DNA from: a virus
Length of the DNA stretch: 64,000 nucleotides
Direction: 5' to 3' (one strand)
IMG/VR virus record: IMGVR_UViG_3300040801_002923
Location: 54,482-118,481 of that record
A model generated the notes under the pieces. It was given only the letters and a program-made list of their open reading frames with translations, was not told where the DNA came from and ran no database searches. Of the stretch, positions 16,994 to 26,056 are shown one piece after another (the first letter of the stretch is position 1; every line of letters begins with the position of its first letter). The translations under genes were made by a program, and so were the position numbers.

Positions 16994-16999
16994 TAAATA
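16994..16999 (+). promoter_or_regulatory. Late promoter motif TAAATA for the giant fibre
   Basis: It overlaps the stop codon region of the previous gene and lies 30 bases before ATG 17030, directly ahead of a hairpin in the leader. Confidence 0.62.
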
Positions 17000-17023
17000 C
17001 CTCTCATAACGCGCTATGAGAGG
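17000..17023 (+). promoter_or_regulatory. Leader hairpin covering the ribosome site
   Basis: A perfect 9-bp inverted repeat, CCTCTCATA (17000-17008) and TATGAGAGG (17015-17023), with a 6-base loop. The right arm contains the only Shine-Dalgarno-like sequence (GAGAGG) for ATG 17030, and the hairpin would lie at the very 5' end of the late mRNA. It could control translation or protect the message. Confidence 0.55.
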
Positions 17024-17029
17024 CTATAA

Positions 17030-20000
17030 ATGAGACTGAACTTTCGCCAGGGAATCGTAAGCTACCCGCAGCCAGGTAACCCACCTAGCTTTCTGCTTGT
17101 GAGTGGTAACTTCGTTGATCTTCGTACAACCAACGGCCCAATAAGTGTTACGTTTGCCCACAAAGATACCGATTACTTCTTCTCTGAAGGAAGAGATGTA
17201 GTCGGAGCTTGGGGACCATTCCCCGATGGCTTTCCGGTGTGGTTGTACTGGGATATCGATCGTCAAACTGGCCAGCGTACTTTCGGTCACACAACTGTGG
17301 AGCCTATCGCCAGTATTTCAGCTCCTCTCGATCCTGTAGAAGACCAGCATTGGTTCAACACAGGCAATGCAACACACTTTGTGTGGCAAAGTGGTCGATG
17401 GGTAGAGGTAATTCGCGTCTTTGCAGCTCGATACGATGGTGGTGGTATTCCGTTTGGCGCGCTCGGCAGCAATTCACAACTCCCCTTCGCAGGTACACAG
17501 GTCGGTCTTGTTGGTGGAACAGTTTTCGCTGGCACACTTCTATTTGACGAAGCTGGCAACCCTATTGTAAAGTCTTCAAACGGCACATTCTACACCACTG
17601 AAACAGAGTTCTTCTCCGGTGCTACACGTATCAATGGTATCCGCCTCGAGAGCGACGTCATCACAGGCGTCGTCGCGCAGAACACACCCGCGTACTCCGT
17701 TGTCCGTTTCGGCTCAGACAACCGACTACAACTAGCTGAATACAACGACTCAGAGCTCAATGCAATCGCGATTACAACGCAGCAAGGGCTTGTTAATGAT
17801 TTGATCAACGTTGTGGCTCAAGGTGTTGTCGTCAATGAACAGTGGAACTGGCCTAACATTGGTGCTGCCTTGTACATCGGTGCGGGTGGAGTGCTCACAG
17901 AAGAAGACGCGCACGATACAAATCCATCAGTATTCCCAATCGCAAGAGTCCCAGTCGCTCGTGTAATCGGCAGACGCTCAGTTATCTTCCAACAAGGTCT
18001 CGGTGGGGTTGGTCCTGCAGGTCCGGCTGGTAGTGTTGGTAATCTACCTTTCGCCTCGTCAACAGAGCGCGGTACGACGTTCCTCGACGTAGACCCTGCA
18101 ACAGGCACACTACCCATCGCAGTTGGCGTTAACAGTCCGTTGCTGGCTGGCGCGCCTTTTGCGCCTCTAGCTCACCTCACGGATCCAAACGCACACCCAG
18201 CAACGAGTATCACATTCGCGCCGAGCGGTAACCTAACGTCAACTGACGTGCAGGCGGCACTCGAAGAGCTCGATACGTTTGCTCAGAGTATTGCAGCAGG
18301 ATTTGATCCAAAGGAATCTGTGCGTGCAGCTACAAACGGACCACTAGCGGGCGCTGTATACACCCCAACAAACGGTTTCGCAGGTACAGGCCAATTTACG
18401 TCCCCGCCTACGGTGATTGACGGCGTGACGCTGCAGACAGGCGACCGTGTTCTTGTTAAAGATCAAGCTGATCCTCGTGAGAACGGCATCTACACAGTCG
18501 TTACAGCGGGTGGTTTCTGGGACCGAGCTCCTGATCAAAACGGCACACCATCGGCCGAAGTGTCCGCTGGTAACTTCACGGTCGTTGAGCAGGGTGCTGT
18601 AAACACCAACGTTGGATGGATCCTCGCCGGCAACGGTGAACTTACACTGAACACGGATCCACTCGTATGGGTTCGCTTCTCCGGAGGCGTTCCACTATCG
18701 CACCTGACCGATCCCGACGCACACACTGCAGCTAATATCACCAACGTAGCCGCCGTGTCAACGCAGTTTGGCACACCGTCGGTCGTCGCCGATGTTGCAG
18801 CAACAGATGTTCAGGGAGCAGTTAACGAGCTACTCGACGAGAAGGCTCTGGCACGTCCTGCCTACACCGCGTTTGGAAATCTACCTGATGCAACCACGGC
18901 TAGTGGAATGTATGCCTTCGTTTCTGGCGACGACAAGCACTATGTGTCTGACGGCGTTGATTGGATCGGCCTGATCCGAGAAGACTCCAATCTCACAATT
19001 GATATTCCTTTCTTTGCGCGCGATACGTGGGCAACACCTGGTGATATCATGGCGTCATACGTCGCCGCAAGAACCATTACCGTTCCGGCTGGTGCTCCAG
19101 GTTCTGTTGCTGTGGCCAACACACCAGCAGCATCAAACACCAGCTTCGATCTGGTTCAGGTTCCTGTTGGCGGTGTCGGTTCTTTCATCGTCGGCACAGT
19201 AGACTTTGCAGCTGGATCAAACGTCGGTACTTTCAACGTTGCTGCTAACTTTGGTCTAATTGCTGGCGAGCAGCTTCGCCTTGTTGCCTCGGCACCTGTT
19301 GACGGTACGATTGCTGACATTTCCGTTAACATCGTTGGTTGTGCACCTCTAGCAGTTTGCATCCCTGTAACACCTGCACCGCCTCCTGTTGTCGGTCCAG
19401 AACTACTGATCTTCGGCTATGCATATGACGGTGTGTTCTCCTTGGATCCTGAAGATCCACCAATTGTGATTGCAGATGCTGGATATCTTGTCGATGCGTA
19501 CGCTGTCACGGAAAATAGTGACCTAAGTGACGTGATTGCACAAGGTGGCGATCCTATCACAAGCATCACCATCCGCGCGACGCATTACTACGCAGCCCCT
19601 GATAACTTCACACAGGTAGAGCGCGAAACGCCGCCCGAGTATCCATCGAGCGAGTGGTATGCTCTAGGCACAGGACCTAACCCAACGTATGGTGTTCGTC
19701 TGACGTACAACGCAGCGAGTGTAGATTATCCAGCTCTAACGCCGCTGGATATCACCTCTCTCACAGGCACGTTCGACTACACAGAACTTGCTGGTGGAAC
19801 ACCATCGGCTATCGGCCATTGGATTCGCGCGGAAGTCACAGCTGAGAACGGCGGTGGTGGTGAAACCGTTAAGGCTCTCTACCTGCGCAGACAAGTCGCA
19901 CAACCAAACGACTTGAACGCAATAGATCTCCTACTGACTGTTGATGGCTGGGTAGACCAGCACGACGCTCCAGTAACGCCTCTTGCACGTAATGCCGGTG

Positions 20001-23000
20001 ACTGGGATCCAAACGATCTGTATGCGTATGATCGCCTCCCAGCCGCAGTAAAACTGTCCGCAGGGCCAAACGCCTCTTCGAACGCAACGCGAATTCGAAT
20101 TGTACAGAAAAACGTAACATCAACGGCTGATGGATCAACACCACCGGCGTCTGGATGGGTTCCATTTGACAACGAGATCGACGTAACGGGTGATGGGTTG
20201 GTCATCGGTGCTCTTGGCTCAAACCTGGGATCGTTTACCGGTCAAGACAACACAGTTGTTCTCACTGATGCGACAACCGACGAACACGTGTTCCTCGCTG
20301 ACCTAACGGATATCGATTTCACAAATTTCTTTGCTGAGGCGCCTAACTCAACACCAGGCGCCTGGTATCGCATGGAAGTCACAGCACAGAACTACGTGGG
20401 CGGTGAACTCGACGCGCAGTCAAACACAGAAACGGTCGACGTTCGCGTAGGGTCTCCGCCTGCTGGCACACCAACGCTGACAATCAACGGTCCTGTCGAT
20501 CAAGCAGGCGAGGGTGGGCCTTCTGCGTTTACGAACCTCCGCGACGCTATTACAATTGGTGGTGGCACTATCCAAAGCTTCGGTCTGCGTTTCACGGCAG
20601 CAGAATTCAACACCACATCGACGTCCGCGGGGCCACCGCCAACAACTGGCTGGCAACCGCTATCAATGCCTGAACTCGCAACATCATCTATTGGTGACCT
20701 GGAATCTGTGAGTTGGAACGATGATGGCTACTACTCATCGGCATCGCGCCTAGTACCACGAAATACATCATCGTTTGGCACGGGTGTCGTTTCGCCGGTA
20801 CCGTTGCCAGATACAACAACGTTCTTCGCTCTCGGTGGCGAAGCGACGCCTGGTGTGTGGTTCCGCTATGCTGTAACAGCTGTTAACGCCAGTGGCGCAT
20901 CGCGCGCTGCATTGCTAACAATGCGTGTTGGAAGCGATGGTGTTGTTCCGACGACTCCAGATTTTCAGGTGAATGGATTTATTTCAAACCCAATTGCTCC
21001 GTTTTCCGGTAGTGTTATTGGTCACTCAGCTGCCGCTTCAACAAGCAGCAATCAAATCAACAACATTCTAACATTCCCAGGACCTAGCGTCGGCGCAACC
21101 GTGACAGCAACGGTCACTCACTACGCGGAGATAACACCTAGACACAATCTCACACCGCCTGATTATCCAACAGATGCTGATACAACATGGTATGTACCAG
21201 GTACAGGTCCTGAATCGACTGCAACACTATCTGTTGGGCCGTCAGGAAGTCAAGTCGTGTTCCCACCAGGTCCGAGTGTAGTATTTGACGTATCGTCGGG
21301 ATTCATGGCAGCTGTATTCACCGCCGGTCCTGATAACTCCGATGAAGTGTGGTGGAGACTTGAACTCGAGTACAACGATGGCGTTGGTGGTATTCAGACA
21401 CGTCCTCTATACCTCAAGTTTAGTGAGACATCCTACGGCACCATTGACAATGTTCCTACTTTGTCAGCAGAGGGGTGGATTGACCAAACAATGGGCGATG
21501 TTACACCAGCTCAGCGTATTCCGAATGAATACAACCCCAACGATCTGCATCCGTATGATTCGTTCCCCGACGCTGTTGTGCAGCAGGTCGATTCGGGTGG
21601 GGCAGCGACTGGCAGAACACTAGTACCAACAATCCTCGAAAAAAACCTCACTGCCACGTTGCCGGGGGAGGCACCACCAACAGCAGGGTGGATACCGTTT
21701 GGTGGCGAAAGTGAAACTGATGGTCTTGCTATGGGGGTCGCCTGGCGCTCAGGATCGACAGGAACTTCAACAGATATCGGATCAATTGCTGTTATCGGTG
21801 GAGACGACGTAACGGTACCCAACCTAATACCAGCTCCGTGGAGAGTATCTGGTCCGTCAACGAGTGGAACAGCACGATCCTTTGAGACGACCAACTACTT
21901 TGCGGAACTACCGGGATCTACCCCAGGTGCGTGGTATCGCGTTGGACTCATACCTCTTCAAGCAGATTTCTACCCGCAGGGTGGTGAATTGATTCCGGGG
22001 GAAAATGAACCAATCATCATCGAAGTCAAGGCAGGCCCAGCCGTTACGGGTGGTAATGGTGCACCAACGCTGGTGATCAATGGACCTGTTGATCAGTCGC
22101 CAGGTCGCGATTCTGGTTCCTTCGAAACGTTCGCGGATGCAATTACCGTTAGTGGTGTTGCCGGTGGGTCTGGCACGGGTCAGCTGAAGTACACACTGGT
22201 TGCTAAGAACGATACAGCACCGCAGGCTGGTGCAACACCACCGACGACTGGTTGGGTTGCGTTCGACGCTAACGATCCAACAGACGGTTTGATTATCAAC
22301 AACAGCTCTACCGATGGCCCAGGTGCAACAGGACCGTTTACGTTCCCTGCGCAGAGTTCGTTTATCTCCCCGTCGACGGGTACATATCGATGCTTAACAC
22401 CATCGACAACAACCAATTACCTTGCGGAGCGCCCTGGGGCAACGCCAGGTACCTGGTATCGTTTCCTTGTCACCGCGACACGGGACTCGGGATCTAACGA
22501 TCATGGCGCAAGAACAGCTACCGCATATCTGGATGTTCGTGTCTCCAACACGGGTGGCGGCAGCGGCGTTGAAATTCCGGGTCTGGTAACACTGTCGGCA
22601 CCTGGCGCGTTCTTGGTAGATGCTAATGGAGCAACACCAGCTGCGGGTGGTGTAACACAAATGTCGGATCTATTGGTTGTTGATCCAAGTGTGACAATTT
22701 TGAGCTTCACCCCAATAGGATTTGTTGACGCGGCGTCGGGTAGCAGTGGGAACCCACCACCGGCACCGGGCTCGTTTGGCACAATCACAGCCGTTACGGA
22801 AGGTATTCGCTTCAACCCGCTCACACAATATAGTGGTGGATCCTTCTCGGGATACCCACCGCAGACGGATGTATGGCCTGGTGGCACGCCAAGCTATGTA
22901 GTTAACCCGTATCAGGGAGTTCTGCCAGACGACACAGGTTCGTTCCTCAATAAGTTCATCACCGGCGGCGGTGGAACATCCGCTTCGGGTCGCTGGTGGG

Positions 23001-23071
23001 AGGTTGAAGTGCGCGCTGAACGGCTGGACGGGGACTTCACTCTCTTGACGGTGTATATGGCAGACTTCTAA
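17030..23071 (+). CDS. Giant tail-fibre protein with super-repeats
   Basis: 2013 residues, the largest product in the window. The first 380 residues carry fibre-head-like modules and a GLGGVGPAGPAG collagen-like hinge (about 322-335). About 385-420 and 565-600 hold HLTDPNAH/HLTDPDAH-type modules ending in TDVQ-A--EL. About 425-560 is the GFDPKESVR ... NGIYTVVTAGG module shared with the 949-residue fibre. From about 790 to 1850 there are six repeats of roughly 160-200 residues, each ending in a G-W(Y/F/I)R--VTA-type strand, arranged A-B-C-A-B-C, then a seventh terminal domain. Repeat architecture suggests a long shaft of Ig- or fibronectin-like domains. Probably involved in host contact. Confidence 0.85.
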   Translation: MRLNFRQGIVSYPQPGNPPSFLLVSGNFVDLRTTNGPISVTFAHKDTDYFFSEGRDVVGAWGPFPDGFPVWLYWDIDRQTGQRTFGHTTVEPIASISAPLDPVEDQHWFNTGNATHFVWQSGRWVEVIRVFAARYDGGGIPFGALGSNSQLPFAGTQVGLVGGTVFAGTLLFDEAGNPIVKSSNGTFYTTETEFFSGATRINGIRLESDVITGVVAQNTPAYSVVRFGSDNRLQLAEYNDSELNAIAITTQQGLVNDLINVVAQGVVVNEQWNWPNIGAALYIGAGGVLTEEDAHDTNPSVFPIARVPVARVIGRRSVIFQQGLGGVGPAGPAGSVGNLPFASSTERGTTFLDVDPATGTLPIAVGVNSPLLAGAPFAPLAHLTDPNAHPATSITFAPSGNLTSTDVQAALEELDTFAQSIAAGFDPKESVRAATNGPLAGAVYTPTNGFAGTGQFTSPPTVIDGVTLQTGDRVLVKDQADPRENGIYTVVTAGGFWDRAPDQNGTPSAEVSAGNFTVVEQGAVNTNVGWILAGNGELTLNTDPLVWVRFSGGVPLSHLTDPDAHTAANITNVAAVSTQFGTPSVVADVAATDVQGAVNELLDEKALARPAYTAFGNLPDATTASGMYAFVSGDDKHYVSDGVDWIGLIREDSNLTIDIPFFARDTWATPGDIMASYVAARTITVPAGAPGSVAVANTPAASNTSFDLVQVPVGGVGSFIVGTVDFAAGSNVGTFNVAANFGLIAGEQLRLVASAPVDGTIADISVNIVGCAPLAVCIPVTPAPPPVVGPELLIFGYAYDGVFSLDPEDPPIVIADAGYLVDAYAVTENSDLSDVIAQGGDPITSITIRATHYYAAPDNFTQVERETPPEYPSSEWYALGTGPNPTYGVRLTYNAASVDYPALTPLDITSLTGTFDYTELAGGTPSAIGHWIRAEVTAENGGGGETVKALYLRRQVAQPNDLNAIDLLLTVDGWVDQHDAPVTPLARNAGDWDPNDLYAYDRLPAAVKLSAGPNASSNATRIRIVQKNVTSTADGSTPPASGWVPFDNEIDVTGDGLVIGALGSNLGSFTGQDNTVVLTDATTDEHVFLADLTDIDFTNFFAEAPNSTPGAWYRMEVTAQNYVGGELDAQSNTETVDVRVGSPPAGTPTLTINGPVDQAGEGGPSAFTNLRDAITIGGGTIQSFGLRFTAAEFNTTSTSAGPPPTTGWQPLSMPELATSSIGDLESVSWNDDGYYSSASRLVPRNTSSFGTGVVSPVPLPDTTTFFALGGEATPGVWFRYAVTAVNASGASRAALLTMRVGSDGVVPTTPDFQVNGFISNPIAPFSGSVIGHSAAASTSSNQINNILTFPGPSVGATVTATVTHYAEITPRHNLTPPDYPTDADTTWYVPGTGPESTATLSVGPSGSQVVFPPGPSVVFDVSSGFMAAVFTAGPDNSDEVWWRLELEYNDGVGGIQTRPLYLKFSETSYGTIDNVPTLSAEGWIDQTMGDVTPAQRIPNEYNPNDLHPYDSFPDAVVQQVDSGGAATGRTLVPTILEKNLTATLPGEAPPTAGWIPFGGESETDGLAMGVAWRSGSTGTSTDIGSIAVIGGDDVTVPNLIPAPWRVSGPSTSGTARSFETTNYFAELPGSTPGAWYRVGLIPLQADFYPQGGELIPGENEPIIIEVKAGPAVTGGNGAPTLVINGPVDQSPGRDSGSFETFADAITVSGVAGGSGTGQLKYTLVAKNDTAPQAGATPPTTGWVAFDANDPTDGLIINNSSTDGPGATGPFTFPAQSSFISPSTGTYRCLTPSTTTNYLAERPGATPGTWYRFLVTATRDSGSNDHGARTATAYLDVRVSNTGGGSGVEIPGLVTLSAPGAFLVDANGATPAAGGVTQMSDLLVVDPSVTILSFTPIGFVDAASGSSGNPPPAPGSFGTITAVTEGIRFNPLTQYSGGSFSGYPPQTDVWPGGTPSYVVNPYQGVLPDDTGSFLNKFITGGGGTSASGRWWEVEVRAERLDGDFTLLTVYMADF
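19405..22577 (+). repeat. A-B-C-A-B-C protein super-repeat (coding)
   Basis: Approximate unit starts: A1 19405, B1 19930, C1 20473, A2 20953, B2 21454, C2 22063. A1/A2 share WY-(L/V)(G)TGP and P-YP; B1/B2 share GW(V/I)DQ, PNDL--YD and AGW-type segments (ASGWVPF/TAGWIPF); C1/C2 share INGPVDQ and PPTTGW. The order suggests duplication of a three-domain block after the domains had already diverged. Boundaries are estimated by eye. Confidence 0.65.
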
Positions 23072-23074
23072 GGG

Positions 23075-23104
23075 CTAGGGTAGGAGCAGTGGCTCCTACC
23101 CTAG
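23075..23104. terminator. Bidirectional terminator between convergent genes
   Basis: A perfect 13-bp stem (23075-23087 with 23092-23104) with a 4-base loop AGTG. It follows the giant fibre gene on the plus strand and contains the stop codon of the minus-strand gene (23096-23098). T-tracts are poor on both sides, so termination may depend on the very strong stem. Confidence 0.7.
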
Positions 23105-23650
23105 AACGCACTCTACGAAGTCCAGGTTGGCAAAGCGGGGGAACGAGTAGTTCTCCCGTAAGTACTTGTATGTCACAGCTTTACGCCCCGTCATATCGAT
23201 GTATACAAGGTCTATACCAACAGCCCTGTAGGCTTCGGGCCACGGCCATCCGTCTTTTTGATATGGTGTCAGCGCCTGATTCTCAGCATCAGTTGTTTTA
23301 TGGATTTGCCTCTGCACACTAAGAAGATGTGAGAACTGTTTGAGTGTTGGTGGGTTATTACGCCTTGCAGCAAAGTAGTCGAGAATAATCACCCCACTCT
23401 GCTGTCTCGATCTGAAGTGCTCGGGTGTTCCTTTGAGAGCTCGTTTTTGTCGATGACATTCATCAAGTAGCGCCATCGACATGAATCCTGTCCAGATGTT
23501 GGGTAGATCGTAGATTGCGTTGCTAATGATTCGCGCCACTATACCGATTCTATCCGCGCACTGCTTATCGTAATCTTCGAGCCACCAATAAGATGTTAGC
23601 TTTTTGTGCAACATCTCAATCATGATCTCACTTCTTCCTGCTTTTGCCAT
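23096..23650 (-). CDS. Hypothetical protein
   Basis: 184 residues on the minus strand; GGGAGG lies 7-12 bases before ATG 23650. The sequence is mostly helical and charged, with several aromatic residues (TSYWWLEDYDKQCADRIG; WPWPEAYRAVGIDLVYIDM). No motif is recognised. It is the only minus-strand gene between the fibre cluster and the replication block, convergent with the giant fibre and divergent from gene 32. Confidence 0.65.
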   Translation of the reverse strand: MAKAGRSEIMIEMLHKKLTSYWWLEDYDKQCADRIGIVARIISNAIYDLPNIWTGFMSMALLDECHRQKRALKGTPEHFRSRQQSGVIILDYFAARRNNPPTLKQFSHLLSVQRQIHKTTDAENQALTPYQKDGWPWPEAYRAVGIDLVYIDMTGRKAVTYKYLRENYSFPRFANLDFVECVLG

Positions 23651-23718
23651 ATATGCCTCCCTGTTGCGATCGTCCAGGGGACAACCGGTCAGGGGGGCTT
23701 ACAGGACGTCCAGCTCCG

Positions 23719-23746
23719 TTGTCAACGGGGACCTAGCAAATACCAT
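23719..23746 (+). promoter_or_regulatory. Possible early promoter for gene 32
   Basis: TTGTCA (23719-23724), a 16-base spacer and TACCAT (23741-23746). Five and four of six positions match the sigma70 boxes. A strongly expressed early or middle promoter is expected for gene 32, but no better match is seen in the gap. Confidence 0.3.
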
Positions 23747-23808
23747 TTTAACAGGTAAAAACCACGTTTAGGTAGTCTAAAAATAGGCAACTTTGTAAGG
23801 GTAAAGCA

Positions 23809-23814
23809 TAAATA
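23809..23814 (+). promoter_or_regulatory. Late promoter motif TAAATA upstream of gene 32
   Basis: It is preceded by GCA and lies 121 bases before ATG 23936, directly before the leader hairpin. It could supply late transcripts of gene 32 with the full regulatory leader. Confidence 0.5.
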
Positions 23815-23819
23815 CCTAT

Positions 23820-23935
23820 GTTAAGGACGTTGTCCTTAACTCAGAACGGAAGTAGTATTCAGAACTGAAGTACAGAACAATCTCCTCCAAAAAAGAAGAG
23901 AACAACAACAAGAAGAGAACAAATAGGAGGCCCCG
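23820..23935 (+). promoter_or_regulatory. Structured then unstructured leader of gene 32
   Basis: A perfect 9-bp hairpin, GTTAAGGAC (23820-23828) and GTCCTTAAC (23832-23840), is followed by about 90 bases almost free of pairing: two copies of TCAGAAC(G/T)GAAGTA at 23841 and 23859, then two copies of AAGAAGAGAACAA and the ribosome site AGGAGG. T4 gene 32 is repressed by its own product binding an upstream pseudoknot and then spreading over an unstructured leader. The layout here is analogous; a pseudoknot partner for the 3-base loop was not identified. Confidence 0.55.
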
Positions 23936-24868
23936 ATGGCACTTTCTCTCGAACAACTACGCGCCGCGTTCAAAACCCCCGAGCGTTCCGGCAACACACT
24001 ACCAAACAACTACTACCCCTTCTTCAACATGAAGACAGGCGAGCAGGCAACAGTCCGCTTCCTTCCGGATGCAAATGCTGATAACCCTCTCGGCTTTCTT
24101 GTCGAGAAGCTGACCCACGTACTAGAAATCAACGGCGAGCGTAAGACAGTTCCGTGTCTCCGCATGTATGGCGAAGACTGCCCGATCTGTGCCGTGTCCT
24201 CTGCATACTACAAGGCGGAAGACAAGGTGAACGGTAAGAAGTACTGGCGGAAGAAGTCACACCTTGCGCAGGCTCTTGTCGTCGAAGACCCAATGCCAGC
24301 TGATGAGCAGACAGGCGAAACACACGAAGGCAAGGTTCGCTTCTTGAACCTCGGTTACCAGGTGTACAACGTCATCAAAGATGCGTTCGAGTCGGGTGAG
24401 CTGGATGACGTACCGTTTGCTTTCGAAGGCGGGTGCAACTTCATCCTCAAGAAGACGCAGCAGGGTGAATACCCAGCATGGACGATGTCAAAGTTTGCAC
24501 GCAGCGAATCTGACCTCACGGCTGAGGAGATTGAGATCGCTGAAGAGGGAATGATCGACTTGTCCACTCTTCTGCCGAAGAACCCAGGTCGTGAAAAGGT
24601 CGAAGCGATGCTTGAAGCGGCTCTATCAGGTGCCGAGTATGTCGAGCCAAGCTCTGGCGATTCAGCACCGACAACTCCAGCTCCCGCTTCAGCTCCCGCT
24701 TCAGCTCCAGCTCCAGCTCCAGCTCCAGCTCCTACCAAGGCAGAGAACGTGAAGGAAACTTCAGTCCCAACCCCTGCAGTGTCTGACGAAGACAGCGAAG
24801 GTGGTGAAGCCGACGCGGAGAAGATTCTTGCGCAGATTCGCGCTCGCCGCAACAAGCGCGCGGAGTAA
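23936..24868 (+). CDS. 32: Single-stranded DNA-binding protein gp32
   Basis: 310 residues (T4: 301). It coats ssDNA in replication, recombination and repair. The core has the family start RSGNTLPNNYYPFFNMK-type region (about 17-33), a zinc site H61, C74, C82, C85 with the same order as T4 H64/C77/C87/C90, YWRKKSHLAQALVV (about 102-116), and FLNLGYQVYNVI. After about 240 comes an Ala/Pro-rich linker (24,680-24,735) made of repeated GCTCCA codons, then an acidic segment (SDEDSEGGEADAEK) that corresponds to the T4 acidic tail for protein contacts, and a short basic end. Strong AGGAGG ribosome site. Confidence 0.95.
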   Translation: MALSLEQLRAAFKTPERSGNTLPNNYYPFFNMKTGEQATVRFLPDANADNPLGFLVEKLTHVLEINGERKTVPCLRMYGEDCPICAVSSAYYKAEDKVNGKKYWRKKSHLAQALVVEDPMPADEQTGETHEGKVRFLNLGYQVYNVIKDAFESGELDDVPFAFEGGCNFILKKTQQGEYPAWTMSKFARSESDLTAEEIEIAEEGMIDLSTLLPKNPGREKVEAMLEAALSGAEYVEPSSGDSAPTTPAPASAPASAPAPAPAPAPTKAENVKETSVPTPAVSDEDSEGGEADAEKILAQIRARRNKRAE

Positions 24869-24887
24869 TCTGAAGTTGCATAATCAG

Positions 24888-24913
24888 ATGGGCGGCCCTG
24901 CCGCCCATGTTTT
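24888..24913 (+). terminator. Terminator after gene 32
   Basis: A 9-bp perfect stem, ATGGGCGGC (24888-24896) and GCCGCCCAT (24900-24908), with a 3-base loop, followed by GTTTT. It would reduce read-through from gene 32 into uvsX. Confidence 0.85.
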
Positions 24914-24929
24914 CCGGAGGTACGTCTAA

Positions 24930-26015
24930 GTGAAATTCCTCAACGACTTCAAAAAGGATCTGGGTAAGCTAGGTCTGCAGGAAGGTACGGCTGAGCCACC
25001 AAAGTACTGGTATTCGTCTGGTAGCTACGTCCTTAACCGCACAATTTCAGGCGACTTCATGAAATGTGTCGCACAAGGCCGCATTCTGGGTCTTGTCGGG
25101 CCGTCAGGTTCGGGTAAGAGTTTTGTAGCATGTAACATCATGCGCGAAGCTCAACGGGCAGGTGCACACATCGTCGTTCTCGACAGCGAAAACGCGCTCG
25201 ATAGTGACTTTGTAAGCAAAATTGGTGTCGATCCAGAGAACAACTACACCTACGTATCGGTTGATACGATTCCGCAGGTGCAAAAGGTTGTCTCATCCTT
25301 CATCAACGGCTACAAGAAAGAGTACGATGGTAGCGATGACGATCCGCAAGTTCTGTTCGTCATTGACAGCCTCGATATGCTGATCACCGAAACAGAGGAG
25401 GAGAACTTCCGCAAAGGGGTTCACAAAGGCGATCAGGGCCAACGAAACAAGCAGCTGAAAGCTATGCTAAGGCAGTTTGTTCAGGCTATCAAGAACTACA
25501 ACATCGCCATGGTAATCACCGATCAGGTTTATCGCAACCAAGATGTGATGAATGGCGAGGGTGTTTGGATGGTGAAAGATGCGGTCAAGTATTCGCTCTC
25601 TCAAATCATCATGCTAACGAAGCTCAAGCTGCGCGGCGAAGGTCGTGATATCGAGGGCATTCGCATGAAATGTGAGGGCTACAAGACCCGCTTTACAAAA
25701 CCATTCCAGACAGTAACGCTGGAGGTTCCATATGAGACGGGCATCGATCCGTATAATGGTCTTCTGGAAGTTGCAATCGAGCTTGATGTAGTTCAGAAGA
25801 AAGGCAGCTGGTATGTATTCAAAGACCAGCAGTTCCGTCGCACGGACTTTAACACGGTAGGCGAAGATGTAATGATTGCATGTCAAGCCCTAAGTGATAG
25901 GTTCCTCACAGCGTTGGTGTCAACGGATGAAGAAGAAACCGTTGATCAACCAACTAGCAAATCGCGGCGCGAAGCCAAATTCGTTGGCGATAAGCAGGAA
26001 AGACTAGACGACTAA
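24930..26015 (+). CDS. uvsX: UvsX RecA-like recombinase
   Basis: 361 residues (T4 UvsX 391). GTG start with CCGGAGG upstream. It forms filaments on ssDNA and drives strand exchange with UvsY and gp32. Walker A is GPSGSGKS at 57-64, followed by NIMREAQ; IVVLDSENALDSDF near 85-98; Walker B QVLFVIDSLDML near 139-150; and the QLKAMLRQFVQAIKNYNIAMVITDQVYRNQD region (about 178-208) containing the loop L1/L2 area. The C-terminus ends in a charged tail. It lies between a terminator and a strong second terminator, so it is probably its own unit. Confidence 0.95.
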   Translation: MKFLNDFKKDLGKLGLQEGTAEPPKYWYSSGSYVLNRTISGDFMKCVAQGRILGLVGPSGSGKSFVACNIMREAQRAGAHIVVLDSENALDSDFVSKIGVDPENNYTYVSVDTIPQVQKVVSSFINGYKKEYDGSDDDPQVLFVIDSLDMLITETEEENFRKGVHKGDQGQRNKQLKAMLRQFVQAIKNYNIAMVITDQVYRNQDVMNGEGVWMVKDAVKYSLSQIIMLTKLKLRGEGRDIEGIRMKCEGYKTRFTKPFQTVTLEVPYETGIDPYNGLLEVAIELDVVQKKGSWYVFKDQQFRRTDFNTVGEDVMIACQALSDRFLTALVSTDEEETVDQPTSKSRREAKFVGDKQERLDD

Positions 26016-26020
26016 GCCTT

Positions 26021-26056
26021 GGTGGGTCCGAGCTTGTCTCGGACCCACCTTTCCTT
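26021..26056 (+). terminator. Strong terminator after uvsX
   Basis: A perfect 12-bp stem, GGTGGGTCCGAG (26021-26032) and CTCGGACCCACC (26038-26049), with loop CTTGT, followed by TTTCCTTT. Confidence 0.9.

Noticed and set aside
24680-24735. Tandem DNA repeat GCTCCA as a separate repeat element
   Set aside because: It only encodes the flexible Ala/Pro linker of gp32 and has no sign of mobility or regulatory role.
24355-24855. 166-codon antisense frame opposite gene 32
   Set aside because: Its Ala/Gly/Ser repeats are the antisense translation of the Ala/Pro linker of gp32.
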